Assembly (NCBI RefSeq): GCF_910594005.1
Contig: NC_057824.1
Location: forward strand, 24,207,314 to 24,271,313
Direction of reading: 5' to 3'
Length of the DNA: 64,000 nucleotides
From: Cervus elaphus
Lineage: Eukaryota; Chordata; Mammalia; Artiodactyla; Cervidae
Shown here: piece after piece, positions 21,181 to 35,200 of the stretch
Layout of the letters: every line of letters starts with the position of its first letter
How positions within the stretch are numbered: position 1 is the first letter of the stretch
Program-made: the position numbers and the translations under genes
The notes under the pieces: generated by a model
The model's database searches: none
Told to the model about the DNA's origin: nothing
Seen by the model: the letters and a program-made list of their open reading frames with translations, nothing else

Positions 21181-22519
21181 ATTCGCTCTGCGGTTCCGCG
21201 ACAGAGTAGGGGGAGGGGAAAGACTCAGAACACCGTTACAACCGAGAAGTATTGTAAGGCTACAAAAGCTAAAGGAAATCGTGAGCTTCATCAGCACCCT
21301 GCTAGACTTGAGTATAGGCGCCACGCCTTTTTGGGACTCAGTTTACCTGTTGAAAAAGGAGGCAGAGTGGGGGTCGGGGGCGCTGGACCTCACCAGTGAA
21401 AATTTTGGCCTTTCCGAAAGTGGCAGTTTTCCACGGTGGGGAAGATCTATCGGCGCCCGGTTCGTCTCTGCAGATTCTGGCTGCTGGAAGATCCACACCT
21501 CGGCGAGGCGGAGCGGGGGGAATCTGCATAATAAAATTCAGGGACATCTGAGTAAAGAAACTTCCCGGCAGGTCCGACCTGCAGTAGTAGGGTTGCTTCT
21601 TGTTTTTGCTTTGTAAAACGTGTTTTACAGCAATAATAACGAGCGTGGTTAAACATTCAAGCAACCAAGAACTCACAGAAAAGTGAGTCTCTTCTACTCG
21701 CTGATTCCCCTCCTCAGGGGCACCCCTTGTACATCCTTAAGGAGACTGATCTTGCCCAAAGTGCCTCCCAAAGCGGTTTCAACCAGACTTTTAAATCTCA
21801 GGCCTCCCTGAGCTGGGTGCTTTACATGCATTGCTTAATTGGAGCCAGCTGGGGGGAGTGCAGTATGTTACCCATTTTTACAGACTAGGAAACTAGGCCC
21901 AGAGAAGGACCCTGGAAGCTGCTGGGCCTGTGTATGTTTTGAGGCCAGAATCTGCCCTTTTTTTCTCCATGGCTCTCTCATGCCCCTTTAAATGAATTAT
22001 AGAGCAAACCATTAATCCTCCAACTGCTGAAGGTGAAACAAACTTTCATTCATTCATTCACTCTGATATTTGTTGAACACCTATTATGTGGCAAACCTTG
22101 GGCTAGGTATTGGGGAGAACATTGGTCCTTAGCCCAATTCTGTCCTGAGCACAGTTAATGGGACACAGTAGACCTTAAATAACTGTGAGGTGTAGGAAAG
22201 GGTGAATGGTGAGCAGGGCAGTATCGCCTCCATGGAATTTCCCACTTCCAATCCAGGAGAGAAATTTAGATGCATCTTCTGGCCTGGTGTAAAAAGTTGG
22301 GTGTTTCCTTATTTTTTAAAAGGTGGATGTTTTGGAACTGGCATGGATTTGGGGTGAAGACCAGAGACATCCACTGAAAGTACAGGACGTTCGGTTTTGG
22401 TACACTGTTGCTCAAAGGCCTTTCAATATTTATTTTTTAACTCAAGTAGAAAAAGAAAAAGACTGTGAGGGACAAACCAGGCTGTTACCGGTTTGGTGCA
22501 GTTTCGTTTCTTGGGGCAT
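21181..22519. other. Intergenic spacer between DEXI and CLEC16A
   Basis: No gene was recognised. A MIR-like region is seen at about 21790-21910 ('ctttacatgcattgcttaat', 'cccatttttacagactagga'), and an L2/MIR3-like stretch at about 22037-22190 ('attcattcattcactctg', 'ttgttgaacacctattatgt'). Confidence 0.5.
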
Positions 22520-22760
22520 AAAAGTAGGGGCGCCTGGGTTTGAACCCTGGGTCTGCCACGTACTATATATGATCTTGGGTAAGTTAACCCCACTGTGATT
22601 CAATTTCCTCGGGTAAAAGGGGGTAATAAAGGTACTCATCTCATAGAGTAGTTGTGAGAATTAAATAATATGTGTAAAGTGCTTACGGCACTGGCACACA
22701 GCATACGCCAAGGAACAGCTATTCTTATTCTTATCATAAAGGTAATAATTGCTAATACCG
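22520..22760 (+). repeat. MIR element
   Basis: Nearly full MIR order: 'gggtttgaaccctgggtctg', 'gatcttgggtaagttaaccc', 'gttgtgagaattaaataata', 'gtaaagtgcttacggcactg'. It lies just upstream of the CLEC16A CpG-rich promoter. Confidence 0.85.
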
Positions 22761-22879
22761 TGGTAACTTTCATTCACCCATCTTCACAGGTACATTTCTC
22801 AGGGCTCCGCCCACCCCTAAGACACTGCGGACTCCCCTCCTCTCGCCCCGCCTCTTTTCCAAGGCCGCGGCCCGCGGCT

Positions 22880-22908
22880 TCATGATGCACGTCGGGCTTT
22901 GTAGTTCC
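22880..22908 (-). promoter_or_regulatory. ZNF143/SBS-like element
   Basis: The minus strand reads ACTACAAAGCCCGACGTGC, close to the SBS consensus ACTACAAnTCCCAnnnTGC. It contains an ACGTG core as well. Confidence 0.5.
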
Positions 22909-22943
22909 TTCGCAGAGTCCCGTCCGCGGGGGCCTCGCGAGCG

Positions 22944-22964
22944 AACTGCATTTCCCAGCATCCC
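22944..22964 (+). promoter_or_regulatory. ZNF143/SBS-like element
   Basis: AACTGCATTTCCCAGCATCC resembles the SBS consensus (ACTACAATTCCCAGAATGC) around the TTCCCAGCAT core. It faces the site at 22880-22908. Confidence 0.55.
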
Positions 22965-23171
22965 TCGCGGCGGGCGGCCGTAAAGCGCGGCGGTCGAACG
23001 GCCGGTTCCGGCTGAATGTCAGTGCGGGACTGTGGGCCGGGGAGGAAGGTGGTTCGCGGTGTCTCCACCACCCGCGCCGCTGCCTCCGCTTGTGCCGCCG
23101 CCACGGGCGCCCGGCCGGTCGGCCGCTCGGGCATGAGACCGTGAGGCGAGCGATTGGCCGGGACCGCCGAG

Positions 23172-23251
23172 ATGTTTGGCCGCTCGCGGAGCTGGGTGGG
23201 CGGGGGCCATGGCAAGTCTTCGCGCAACATCCACTCCCTGGACCACCTCAA
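23172..23251 (+). CDS. CLEC16A: CLEC16A coding exon 1
   Basis: Codons 1-26 plus two bases of codon 27. The ATG lies in GCCGAGATGTTTG within the CpG-rich block. The donor is CTCAA|GTGAGTG. The first intron is 12,411 bp. Confidence 0.96.
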
Positions 23252-26200
23252 GTGAGTGTATAGGGGCAGAAGGGGGAGGCCGCGGGGCGGGAGCTGGGGT
23301 TGGGGGCGCGTAGATCCCGGCCGGGGCGCTGGGAAGTGTGAAAGCGGAGGCGGAAGGCCGAGGGAGGCGCTCGGGGAAGGCTGTGTGCTGGTTAAGAGCT
23401 ATGGCTCTGGACATAGGGCGCCCGGCTTCGAACCCCGACCTCGTAGCTCCTCTCTTGTGTGACCTTGGGCAAGTCGCTCCGCTTCTCAAGAGTCTCGGTG
23501 TTACTGATGCAGATTTCAGTTTACGGATGCAGACCTCGTTCTCGCCGGGGCTGGACCATGGGCACCAAGCTTCCCCGGGGCGGTATTTCTTAGGCCGGAC
23601 CGCTTAGGGGTTCAGAGGTCTGGATCCTGGAGCCAGACAGATGTGGGTTTGAGTTTAAGTGCGTGAATTTAGGCCTCAGTTTCTTCAGTTGTAAAATGAC
23701 TATAGTGACAGCACCTGCTTTCTACGATTGTTTTGAGGGTAGAGTTAGAGAATGTACATAAGGGTGGAAGCTTCTACCAGTGCTCAATAAAGGACAAAAA
23801 TTAAAAAAAAAAAAAATCCCGACTAGTTTCTTAGGGGAGTATAAAGAGTCAGAAGTAGAGTTCAGCGGGAGGTAGGTGGCAAGGTGGTTCTGGGAAGCAA
23901 GGGTGCACAGAGTGGCTGCATTCAGATCCTGATTTCATCATTGAATGGCTGTGTGACCTTGGCCAAATTGCTTCACCTCCCTGAGCCTCTGATTCCTCAT
24001 CTGCAAATAGGGGTGGTGAACATTGTGCAAAGATTAATGTTGTGTGTGTAAAGAGACTGAGCCAGCGTCTCTTCTACAGTAGGCAGCTAATAATAGTAGC
24101 TGTGTTGATCAGTGGGGCAAGCCCTTCCCAGACATCCCTACCTAAAGTGCTTCCCCTGCCCCAGTTCCTTTCTGTTAGATCTTTCTCTTGATTTCATTCA
24201 TTTGATTCATCTCCACTACCTGCAATTATCCTTTGTGTCTTTACTACTTTTGTGTCTGTTACTAAGCTGGTACTTCCAGGAGGGCAGAGGTGGCTTATTT
24301 TGCTCACAAGCTGTATTCCCAGCATCTAGCTCTGTGCCTGGCACCCAATAGAATCTTGACGGATGCTTAAAGAAAGAGAAAAATGAATGAATGGGGAGAG
24401 GTGCAGAGCATACAGGCAGAGATTAGTATTTTTTGAGGTCGAGGGGAGGATTAATGGAAAATAGGGGTTTCCCTGGAGGCTCAGATGGTAAAGAAGCTGC
24501 TTGCAATGCAAGAGACCCAGGTTTGACCCCTGGGTGGGGAAGATACCCTGGAGAAGGAAATGGCAACCCATTTCAGTATTCTCGCCTGGGGAATCCCTGT
24601 GGACAGAGGAGCCTGGTGGGCTACAGTCCATAGCGTCACAAGGAGTCAGACACGACTGAGCACACACGCACACTCAATGCCATAATTCTCAGCTGTGCCT
24701 TTCTAGCAGGGAGCGGGCACTTAATACATGTTTGTAGGTCTCAAAGAGTGGGAGTCAGGAGGAGTCATTACGTATCGAGGAATGGTTTTGCGGGGTTGGG
24801 ATGAAAGAGGCCGTGGGGAGGAGAGAGGCCTAGGACAAAGATGGGGCTGTGTAGGGAGGCAGGAATCTTAGATGGGAGGGCAGCTGGACGGGAAAGGGAG
24901 AGGCTTAAGGATTTCAGGAATTTCAGGAGTGGGTGGATGAGGCTGAGAAGGGGAGGAGGGTTATCTAAAGGAGGTTGGGCATGCTCCGGCACCCAGGTGC
25001 CTGCGGGCTCTCACCTAACTCTGCCCGACTTGAGCCCTTTTAAATTACTTTAGTGATTATCGAATGCATGTTCAGTGCCAGATGCTTGTTAAGGACTCCC
25101 TGTGTGTTATTTCCTTTAGTCCTCCCAAGTCTTATGAGTTGTTGGAAGTATTACTGTTTCCATTTTCTAGAGTGGAAACTAAGGTCTGAAGATGTTAAGT
25201 CACTTACCCAAGGTGACAACAGCTGAAAAGCGTCAAAGCCAGGATTTGACTTCAGGGTTTGCACTCATTATGCTGTCTTCTTGAGTAAAAATCCTAAAAG
25301 TCAGTTTGGGAAGACTTTCAATCTGGCTGAGTCTCACTGTGCAATGGGGCATCTTGGCCGTCTGGCCAACCAGGGAATGATGAAGGGACTCAGGTTCCTT
25401 TGAAGTATCCCGGGAACTGCCCAGGTTCATTGTTTAGGTCACAGCGCCTATGGGGTGCTTTTTGGAAACCTGAGTTGCCTGCCCTGAATCGGGCAGATCA
25501 GCTTAATCCATGTTATAGCCTGAAGAACCTGGTGATCTGTATATTGAAGGGGGGCTTAGGAGATCCCAGAGTGACCTGGGAAAGAATGCTGTAAACAGCT
25601 GTGAACAGTGCCATCAACAGCGCTTGGGCACAGAACAGCCCATTCCCCGAGGGAGCGCTCAGGCTGGTGGGGAAGACAGAGCCAGTGACTGTGGTGTGAC
25701 AAGTGCGGGGGTCGCTGTGGGTTCAGGGCTCTGGGGGAACCCTTCTTGGGTGCTCTCTGGGGGAGGCAGCCGGAGCAGAGTGGTCAGGGACAAGCAGGAG
25801 CTCCACGTGGAGCCGCGGGATGTGGGAGTGGGGCCCAGGGGTGTGTAGAATGTGGAGGTGGAGCTGCAGGGACACAAGGCTGGAGGCAGAGCAGGGCTTC
25901 ATGTGATACACAGGGTGATGAACCATCCCGGGTGCCTGGGACTGAGGGGTTTCCCAGGATGTGGCGCTTTCAGTGCTAAAGCCGGGAAAGTCCTCGGCGA
26001 CCAGTATGAATCGGTCACTGTACCAGTGACAGGTGACAGTTCCTGATACACTCTTGCCCTGACCTGGGGCAGTGCGGGTAGAGAGATTAAGATATTGAAA
26101 TGAATTCAGGATGGACAGTTTAGGGAGGGGGTGCACAAAGCATCTGGGCATGCTCTTCCATTTTTTTTTTTTTTTCCATTTTTTTTTTTAACTGTTTATT

Positions 26201-29200
26201 TTTGCCGTGCTGGGTCTTCGTTGCTGCATGGGCTTTTCTCTAGCTGCGGTGACTCTCTCACTGTGGTGTTTGGGCTTCTCATTGCGGCGGCTTCTCTCCT
26301 TGTGGAGCACGGGCTCTGGGCTGCGGGCTCAGTTTCCGGCTCTAGAGCATGCAGGCTTCAGTAGGTGTGGTGCAGGAGCTTAGTTGCCCCGTGGCATGTG
26401 GGTTCTGCCCAGGCAGATTCTTACCCACTGTGCCACCAGGGAAGCCCTCCCCCACCCCCTTTTTAAAATAGACTTTACTTTTAAGAGAGATTTGAGATTT
26501 ACAGAACAATTTAGAAGACAATACAGAGACCTGGAAACCTTTTCTGAACCACATTATTCATAACATTCCTAGCTTTCAAACTGGAGAAGAATTTTTCTTG
26601 CAAGATGGGGTTTTACTTTTGCTAAATAGTGGAAAGCTTTGTACTGTGGTCTTTGTCTACTGAATGGAGTTAGTGGTTTAGTTGAGGCAGATAGAAACAG
26701 TAAGAGGTGGTTTGCTGCATATCATGGGTGGTTTATTGGCCAGATCAGTGGCAAGGCTGTCACATGGACGAGCAGAACCTTGGCTGATGGAGTTGCCTGA
26801 TCGATACTGAAGCATCACCTTCAGGGACTGCGAGTCCACAAATGACTGGAACTTTCTTGTTGTTGGGATGGGTCGTTGCCTTAATTCTGATCCCCTCTGG
26901 GTGTGGGTTAAGATTCTTGGTTGCAAGTGACGGAAGCCCCCCTGGAATCACCTTCAGCCTCAAATGGATCTGATTGACTCTTGCCGCTGAACACACTGTC
27001 CTAGCTAAGCTGTGGCTGAGTCTGAGTGTTCAGACGAAGTTGTCAGTATTTGCTTCTTCCCATGTGTCGTCTCTGCTTTCTTCTTGGTTGGTGTCATTCT
27101 CAGAATGCTCCATTACATCCAATCAGCTTAGCAACCCCTGGGAAAAAGCAATCTTCTTTTCTTAATATTGCCAGCAGAAGCCTGGAAGTGAGTATCGTTG
27201 CACTGACCTGGGGTCTCGTGCCTGTCCCTGAGTCAGTCACTGTGGCGGGGGCATGGGGTGCTCCACTAGGCCCTTCCCTGGAGTCAGGGTGGCATCAGCT
27301 CCTTCCAGACTAGTGGGCAGAGAATGAGAGAAAGGGATGGTTTGGCACCGGGAAATGAAGAAGAGGAATGGACACCCAGCAGGCAGACGTTCACCTGCTC
27401 TTGGTGTATTCAACTTTTGCCTAAGGTCGCACTGATTATTTTCAGAGCTCGGGGCACTGTATGGCCAGATTCATTTTCTCAGAACATCATACTCATCGTA
27501 TCACTCATTGAGGCACCCTTTGTGTCACGTCCAAAGTTCCTCCAGGCCTTCCGAGTGCTCCAGGCTCTGTGCCCACCTGTCCAGCTTGGGAGCATAGATG
27601 GAGGCCCTCTAACCCCGGCTGGGGAGCCAGGAGCACCCTCAGTAGGCAGACAGCGGTTTACATGGAGATGTGAAGGATGAGCGGTTGTTTCAGGCAGTTG
27701 GGGGCTGGAAGCGGGGACGCCGCAGGCAGAGGACGCAGCGTCTGGGAAGCCTGCAGCGGGGAGGCAGGCTGTTAGGTGAGGGGAGCACTCAGGGCAAGAG
27801 AGGGTGGAGGACCTGAGTGCAGAGCCGTGGGACGGAGAGGCCCCAGAGCCCAGGTCCTGCGGAGGAATCCGGACACCAGGCTGAGAGCAAGCGGGGAGCC
27901 GCGTGCTCTGGCCTGGCCCAGTTTGGAGGACGAGCTGGAGGGGCGCCCCCTCAGGACGGCTGCTGTCTCCTACTGACGGCCAGTGAGGGTAGCGCCGCCG
28001 TAACCCAGGGGTGTTTCTCGGGCCTTTTCGCGCTGACGGCCCTTCTCTCGCTCACCCTCACACACCCCTCACCTGTGTGCCCCGTGCTCCATCCGATGCC
28101 TGTCTGCTGGTAGGACTCGGCCGAGTACACTGCCGCGCCCTGGGCTCAGCCCCTGCTCAGGGAACTCACAGCGAGCCACGTGGCGCAACCGCGAGAAAGG
28201 AACCCCACAGATCACACTAATTCTCCCGTAGAAATCGCCTGGTGACTTCAGCCGACAAGGCGTTTCCGTCCTCTCTGACTTCTGTTCTCGCCTCCGCTGT
28301 CCCCCCCAGCACGTTCTCACGGGATCTTCTCGTCGCCGCAGAGTTGGACCAGCTGCAAGTGCTCTGGGCGCTTCAGGCCGGATCTCAGATCTCAGATCTC
28401 AGCCGTGAGAGATCCCCAGCGCGGCTGGCCTGGCCGGGGCTCCTCAGGCTGTCCTTTCACTGTCGGAAATGATCTTGAATATGTGTTTATTTGTTTCTCC
28501 CAAACTTGACCGTAAGCCTCATGAGGAGAGAGACCCGGGCAGCTTGTTTCCCAGGGAATTGTCAGATGCCAGCACCGGGCCTGGCGCACAGTAAAAGATC
28601 AGCAGGAGTTTGTCGTAGGACACAAAAGAGGCAAGTGCTGGCCTGCCTCTTCTTGTTTTTTAAATTAATTATTTTAGTTGGAGGCTAATTACTTTACAAT
28701 ATTGTTGTGGTTTTTGCTATACGTTGACATGAATCAGCCATGGATATACATGTGACACCCCCTCCCCCCAAAGTCATGAACCCCTCCCCCCGCTCCCTCC
28801 CCATCCCATCCCTCTGGGTTGTCCCAGTGCACCTCTTTGAGTGCCGTTTCGTGCCTTGAACTTGGACTGGCCATCTATTTCACATATGGTAATATACATG
28901 TTTCAATGTAATTCTCTAAAATCAGCCCACCCTCACCTTCTCCCACAGAGTCCAAAAATCTTCTTTACATCTGTGTCTCTTTTGCTGTCTCGCATATAGG
29001 GTCGTTGTTACCATCTTTCTAAATTCCATATATATACATTAATATACTGTATTGGTGTTTTTCTTTCTGACTTACTTCACTCTGTATAGTAGGCTCCAGT
29101 TTCATCCACCTCATTAGAACTGATTCAAATGCATTCTTTTTAATAGCTGAGTAATATTCCGCTGTCTATCTGTACCACAACGTTCTTATCCATTCATCTG

Positions 29201-32200
29201 CCAATGGACATCTAGGTTGCTTCCATGTCCTGGCTATTATAAACAGCGCTGCGATGAACATTGGGGTGCACGTGTCTCTTTCAGATCTGGTTTCCTCAGT
29301 GTGTATGCCCAGCAGTGGGATTGCTGTGTCATATGGCAGTTCTATTTCCAGTTTTTTAAGGAATCTCCACACTGTTCTCCATAGTGGCTGTACTAGTTTG
29401 CATTCCCACCAGCAGTGTAAGAGGGTTCCTTTTCCTCCGCACCCTCTCCAGCATTTATTGTTTATAGACTTTTTGATAGCAGCTATTCTGACCAGCATGA
29501 GATCGTACCTCACTGTGGTTTTGATTTGCATTTCTCTGATAATGAGTGATGTTGAGCATCTTTTCATGTGTTAGCCATCTGAATATCTTCTTTGGAGAAA
29601 TGTCTGTTTAGTTCTTTGGCCCATTTTTTGATTGGGTCGTTTATTTTTCTGGTGTTGAGTTGCATGAGCTGCTTGTATATTTTTGAGATGAATTCTTTGT
29701 CAGTTGCTTCATTTGCTATTATTTTCTCCCATTCTGAAGGCTGTCTTTAAGACACTTTGCTTATAGTTTCCTTTGTTGTGCAAAAGCTTTTAATTAGGTC
29801 CCGTTTGTTTATTTTTGCTTTTATTTCCATTACTTTGTGGCCTGCCTTTTCTTAACAAGAGTTTGCTCTTGCCTGTTTGGGCGCAGGGCCTGGGCTGGAG
29901 CTGTGACTTTTTCTAGGGCTGAGATGCTCCCCGGCATCTCAGACCTGGCCTCACTCGCTGGCCCAGTCTGACATCGTTCAGAGGTGATTCACTGGGAGAG
30001 GCACCGCCTGTAACACCTTCTCCTAATCTTCTAGCCTGAGTCCACCCTGCCTGGAGCTTCTCCTTGTCCTGCTGGCCAGAGGGCTGGATGCTGACCAATT
30101 GGGGGTTTTCAGGACACAGAGTGGGACCCTCTGGGAAGTATGTGCCCTGGTGCTGAGGAGGCCAGACAGACCCAGGCTGCATGTCCCCCCCCCCCACCCC
30201 AGACATTGTTATCTGGGGGGTGGGGTGTGCTTTGGGGGAGTGGATTGCCAGCCCCGCCCAGGCCCTATCCTTCCTCTCACAGTAACTGACCTAAGTGCAT
30301 GGAGCTTGTTCAGTTGCTAAGTCATGTCTGACTCTTTGTGACCCCATGGACTGCAGCACGCCGAGATCCTCTGTCCTCCTCTTTCTCCTGGAGTTTGCTC
30401 AAATTCATGTCCATTGAGTTGAGGATGCATCTCATCCTCTGTGATCCCCTCCTCCTTTTGCCTTCAGTCTTTCCCAGCATCAGGGTCTTTTCTAATGAGT
30501 TGGCTCTTCAAACCAGGTCTCCAAAGTATTGGAGCTTCAACTTCAGCATCAGTCCTTCCAATGAATATTCAAGGTTGATTTCCTTTAGGATCGACTGGTT
30601 TGATTTCCTTGCTGTGCATGATACAAGTCATAAAACTTGTATGAACTTCAACTTAGTATGTCTCTTTCTGACCTGGATATAATTATTATTTACTGTGATG
30701 GTTTAACTTGGAAAATAAGTGGGTCTCTTGAGGAAGCAGGGTCCGTGGAGGAGGGATTTGTTTACAGTCGGAGTCCTTGGTGATGAGTCTGTCGTGTGTG
30801 GCATGCACGCTGGTAACAGACTGCAGTGTTTCTGTCTCCAGGCATGTCAAACTTCAGCTTGTCTCTCAGAGTTGGCTCTTGTGCAAAAGTTTGAAATTGA
30901 GATTCTGCCTTTCTGCAGAATTTTCGCTGGAGGCATGATAATGCTGGCTCTTTTCCAAAGAAGTGGCATGAGGGTCCATGATAAGGACTTACCTTAAGAT
31001 CTGATACGTGTTGCCATGCCTTTTTGGTTTGTTGTTTATGTCTTGGGTGCTAGGCATTCATCACTTCATGGAAATGCTTGACTAATAAAAGCGTCTAAGT
31101 CATTGTTTGCATCTTCTGCATTAAGATGGTTATAAGCGTGGGGTCACTGCCTGGTGCCCTGTCCTTATGTTGGGACTCTGGGAGGATCCTGGGCTCCCCA
31201 GGGCGTCAGCCCGCAGGATTGTTGTGCGGGATTATGAGTGAGCTCATCTGAGGCCCTCGGAATGGAGACTTGGCAATAGGAGGCTGCGACTGTCTCTACG
31301 ATGATGGTGGTTAAAATGGGGACACACACACAGAGTTTGAGCAAAACTTGTTGTCGTAAAGGTTATTATCATTGTCAGAGAACAATCTGTCACTCGCCTT
31401 AGAAACTGATCTACACAGGAAACAGCAGCCTTGCAGGTGGAGATGTGGGAATATCGAAACATTGTTGCTCATTTCTGAGGCTCAGTATAAGAGTGGCTGC
31501 CATGTGTCCTTTTCAGCGGTGTACTATGGAGCCACTACTGATGCTTGTGAACAGTTACCAATAACAGAACTGTTTTTATTTTAGCCTGGGGGGGAAGAAA
31601 GATGGACATGGTAACAGACATACTGCCTGAGCTGAAATATCTCATGGACAGAGGAGCCCGGCAGGGGCTGTAGTACATAGGGTCGCAAAGAGTCAGACAC
31701 GAGCGAAGTGACTTAGCACACAAGCACACGTGAGCTCAAGTGTGCAGATTCCATAGCAAAGAAGAAGACCCAAGGAGACACACTGCAGTCCCAGCAGTGG
31801 GCCTCTCTTTTTTTGTTGTTGAAGTTTCCAGTCTTGCTAAAGTAGTGTTATGTTTAAAACCAGAAAGTTATTATATTAATATTGTACTGGTGTCTCTGAG
31901 ATAGTTGAATTATTTGATCTTCCAAAGCTGTGGAATTAGATGCAACATTAAAATATTAATCTTTAATCCATTCAGCTTTCTTTTTTCCCCTCACCACACT
32001 TAAGCAAACATATATCAAGCGGCTCTCCCTAAAACGTGACCTGAAACAGTGTGCTTGGGCATTGTGGTGGCAAAAGAATGAAACAGTGGCCGTGGAAATT
32101 TAGAGCTTCAGATCTAGTGGGTATTTGCATCCACCAACAACAGACATTGAGAAAATGAATATTGTAAAACACTCCCATTTACAGCGGCATCAAAAAACCC

Positions 32201-35200
32201 ATCAAATCCCTAGGAATAAATCTAACAAAAGATGCGCAAGCCCCCATCCAGCAAACCTTGAAGGAAATGTAAATGTCATCATGTTACACTTTCAAAAAGA
32301 TGTCAGTTCTCTCCATATTTAGCTAGAGATTTAGGGCAGTCTTAAAGGAAATCTTGGCAGATATTTTTTTGTGGAAATTGAGAAGGTGATTTTAAAATGC
32401 ATGTGGAAATTCAAAGGGGCAAGAATAGCCAATATAATAATGGGAGGAAAAAAAGGGAAGAAGTTGGAAGACATCACATTGCCAGATTTATTATAAAGCT
32501 GCAGTGATCAGATAGCATGGTGTTGGCACAAAGGTAAACAAACAGATCAGTAGAACTAGAGCATCCAGAAGGAGTCCCACGTGTGGTCACCTGATTAACA
32601 ACAAAGTCGACATTGGTGTCCTTTGGAGAAGGACATTTCCAGTATATGATGCTGAACCAACTAGATCGCCATATGGGAAAAATGAATTTTGGCTAACAAC
32701 TTATGCCATACACAAAAGTGAGTTTCGGGTGTGCTCTGAGTCAGAATGTGAAAGGTAAAACAATAACTTTTTAAAAGAAAAAAAAACAGTATTTCTTTGT
32801 GACCTTGGGTTAGGTAAGGATTTCTTCAGGTTGATACAAAAAGCACTATCCAAGGGAAAGATTGATAAATTGAACCACGATAAAATTTGGAACTTTTGCT
32901 CATCAAAAGACCACTGTAAAGAGAGGGAAAAGGCAAGCTGTGTTCAAAGAAAACTTTTGCCATAGATAGATATCCAGTAGGGCCTTCCCTGGTCGCTGAG
33001 ATGGTCAAGCGTCTGCCTGCAGTGCAGGAGACCCAGGTCCGATCCCTGGGTCTGGAAGATCCCCTGGAGAAGGACATGGCGACCCAGTCCAGTATTCTTG
33101 CCTGGAAAATCCCATGGACGGAGGAGCCTGGCAGGCTACAGTCCCGTGGGGTCACAAAGAGTCGGACATGACTGAGCGACTTCACTTGACTTCACTTTCG
33201 TGTATCCAGTAAGGGTTTTGTATTCAGAGTGCATAAACTCCATTAAATTAATAAGAAAAAAGGTTCTCTACCTAGTAAAAAGTGGGCAAAAAACTTGCAC
33301 AGGCACCTCCCAAAGGAGGATATTTAGATGGCTCTGAACATGTGAAAAGACATGTTCACTTGTGACAAGTGAACCTTCACTTGTGATCATGTGATGAGAC
33401 CCTGGTGCGGCATCACCACTTGCCAGCAGACGGCGCCACTGAGAAAGGCAGAGAGCCACAAGCTCTGCGGTGGTGGGGGATGGGCTGGAGCCCTCAGACG
33501 GCTTCTGCCCTGAGGCTGTGGATGAGCTGCTGAGTGCCCCTCAGGTCCCTTCCTGGCCTGTGCATTGCTAGCAAGGTGTGCGTCCCCAGGTTACTGCAAG
33601 TATGAGGGTCACAGGAAGGCCCACCTGCACGCAGGGCCGGTCATGCGGGCCATGCACCACTCGTGGGAGTGCCGAGAATCCTCTTTTCAGAACTTAACAC
33701 CCCACCCTCACCCTGGGTTTGTCTGTAAGGGCCTCCTCGTAGTTCCTAGAATTTCTTTCAGGGATTATTTGGTGAAGGCAATGATACCAGTAATAGCTAG
33801 CACTTGGGTCATGCATGGGACCTGCCAGGTTAGTTATCTACATTTTAACTTGGTTGTTCCTAAGACACCATAATAGGTGCTAAAGGAGTCACGTGCTGGT
33901 GCTGCTCCCATTTTACAGGTGAGATAACTGAGGTACACAGAATAAGTAGCTTGCTTGATGTCACCCAGCTCATACCAGACTCCCCACTTCCTGTTCTGGT
34001 TTCTCTGGATCTTCTTCTAACTCCTGCCGCGAAGTCCTCTTTTCATGACTGTGTGGATCCAGCCTGTCTGTCCTTCCTGTGTTGGTGGAATACTCCTTGC
34101 AGAGTTTAAATAGTGGTTTTAACAGTGGCCCTCCTCGGAACCACCACCGGGTGGTAATGGCAGTAGCCACTGGCCCTGCCTCCTGTGAGCGGTTACCATG
34201 TGCCGGGTGCAGCGCTTGGCTCTTTCAACGCGTCATCACAGAGTCTCTGCAACAGTCCAGCAAGGAGGCTTTGACTGCTGTAGACCCCGGGCCCCAGAGA
34301 GGTGAAACGTCTCGTCCAAGGCCACGCGCAGCGGGCGACAGGGCCAGAAATCAAGCCCAGGTCTGTCTGTTGGGGACAGAGGTTTGAACTCTTCATTACT
34401 GCTCTTTGCCACTACTTGCTGTGTTTAACTCCTTGACTATATTTTGCCTTGTAGGCTCTGATCTACCTTATATCCGTGAAAATGGGCCCCCCACTCCCAT
34501 TCACCATATATTGAGCACCTACAGTGTATCAGACATTCTGTAGTTTTATGGGGTCACCAGGATCAGTAAGATGATGTTCCTGACCTCAAGGAACTCAGGT
34601 CTCGTGAAGAAGGCAGATCACTGCAAATCAGAGTGGTCTGTGCAGTAGCAAATGCATTTGGGTACAGAGGTGCCAGAGAGGAGGGAGCAATCAAATCCAC
34701 TCGGGCAGGAGAGCGGGAGGTAGGTTCTTGAAGAAGGCTTCACGGAGAGGTGACTGAGCTGGGTTTTGACATACTCATAAGAGATTGCTGGTTGGTTAGG
34801 ACCTTGGCAAGCTGAACTGGCCTCAGTCTGTGGGCCAGGGAGACGCTCTCTTAAAAGCTGAGCCAGGCAGCGCTCCCAGGGTGTCGGCCAGGCTGCTGAT
34901 CCCCGCGCTGCTCAGGAGTGGCCTCTGCGATTCTCAGGCCTGCTAGGACGAGGCCGGGCCTCTGGTCTCTGCACGTGCGGGTGGGTGAGGTACCTCGCCA
35001 TTGCCCCTCAAATCCACTCCACTTCCATCTGCACACAGCGGGTAAGATCACTGCCGTTGAACTGCAAACCACCCACTTCTTCTCAGCCACCAGTCCCAGG
35101 GGGATTAGGGCATTCCAAGGGTGATCATGGTGGCTCGTGATTTGTGCCCCAGCCGCTGGCTCTGGGCCCCATCCTCCCTGACCCGTGACTGCAGGTCTCA

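Larger units (their letters stand above)
22800..23350 (+). promoter_or_regulatory. CLEC16A: CLEC16A CpG-rich promoter and first exon
   Basis: GC- and CpG-dense block from about 22.8 to 23.35 kb, with no TATA box seen. Two ZNF143/SBS-like sites (22880-22908 minus and 22944-22964 plus) precede the start codon at 23172 by 210-290 bp. The transcription start is probably between them and the ATG. Confidence 0.75.
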
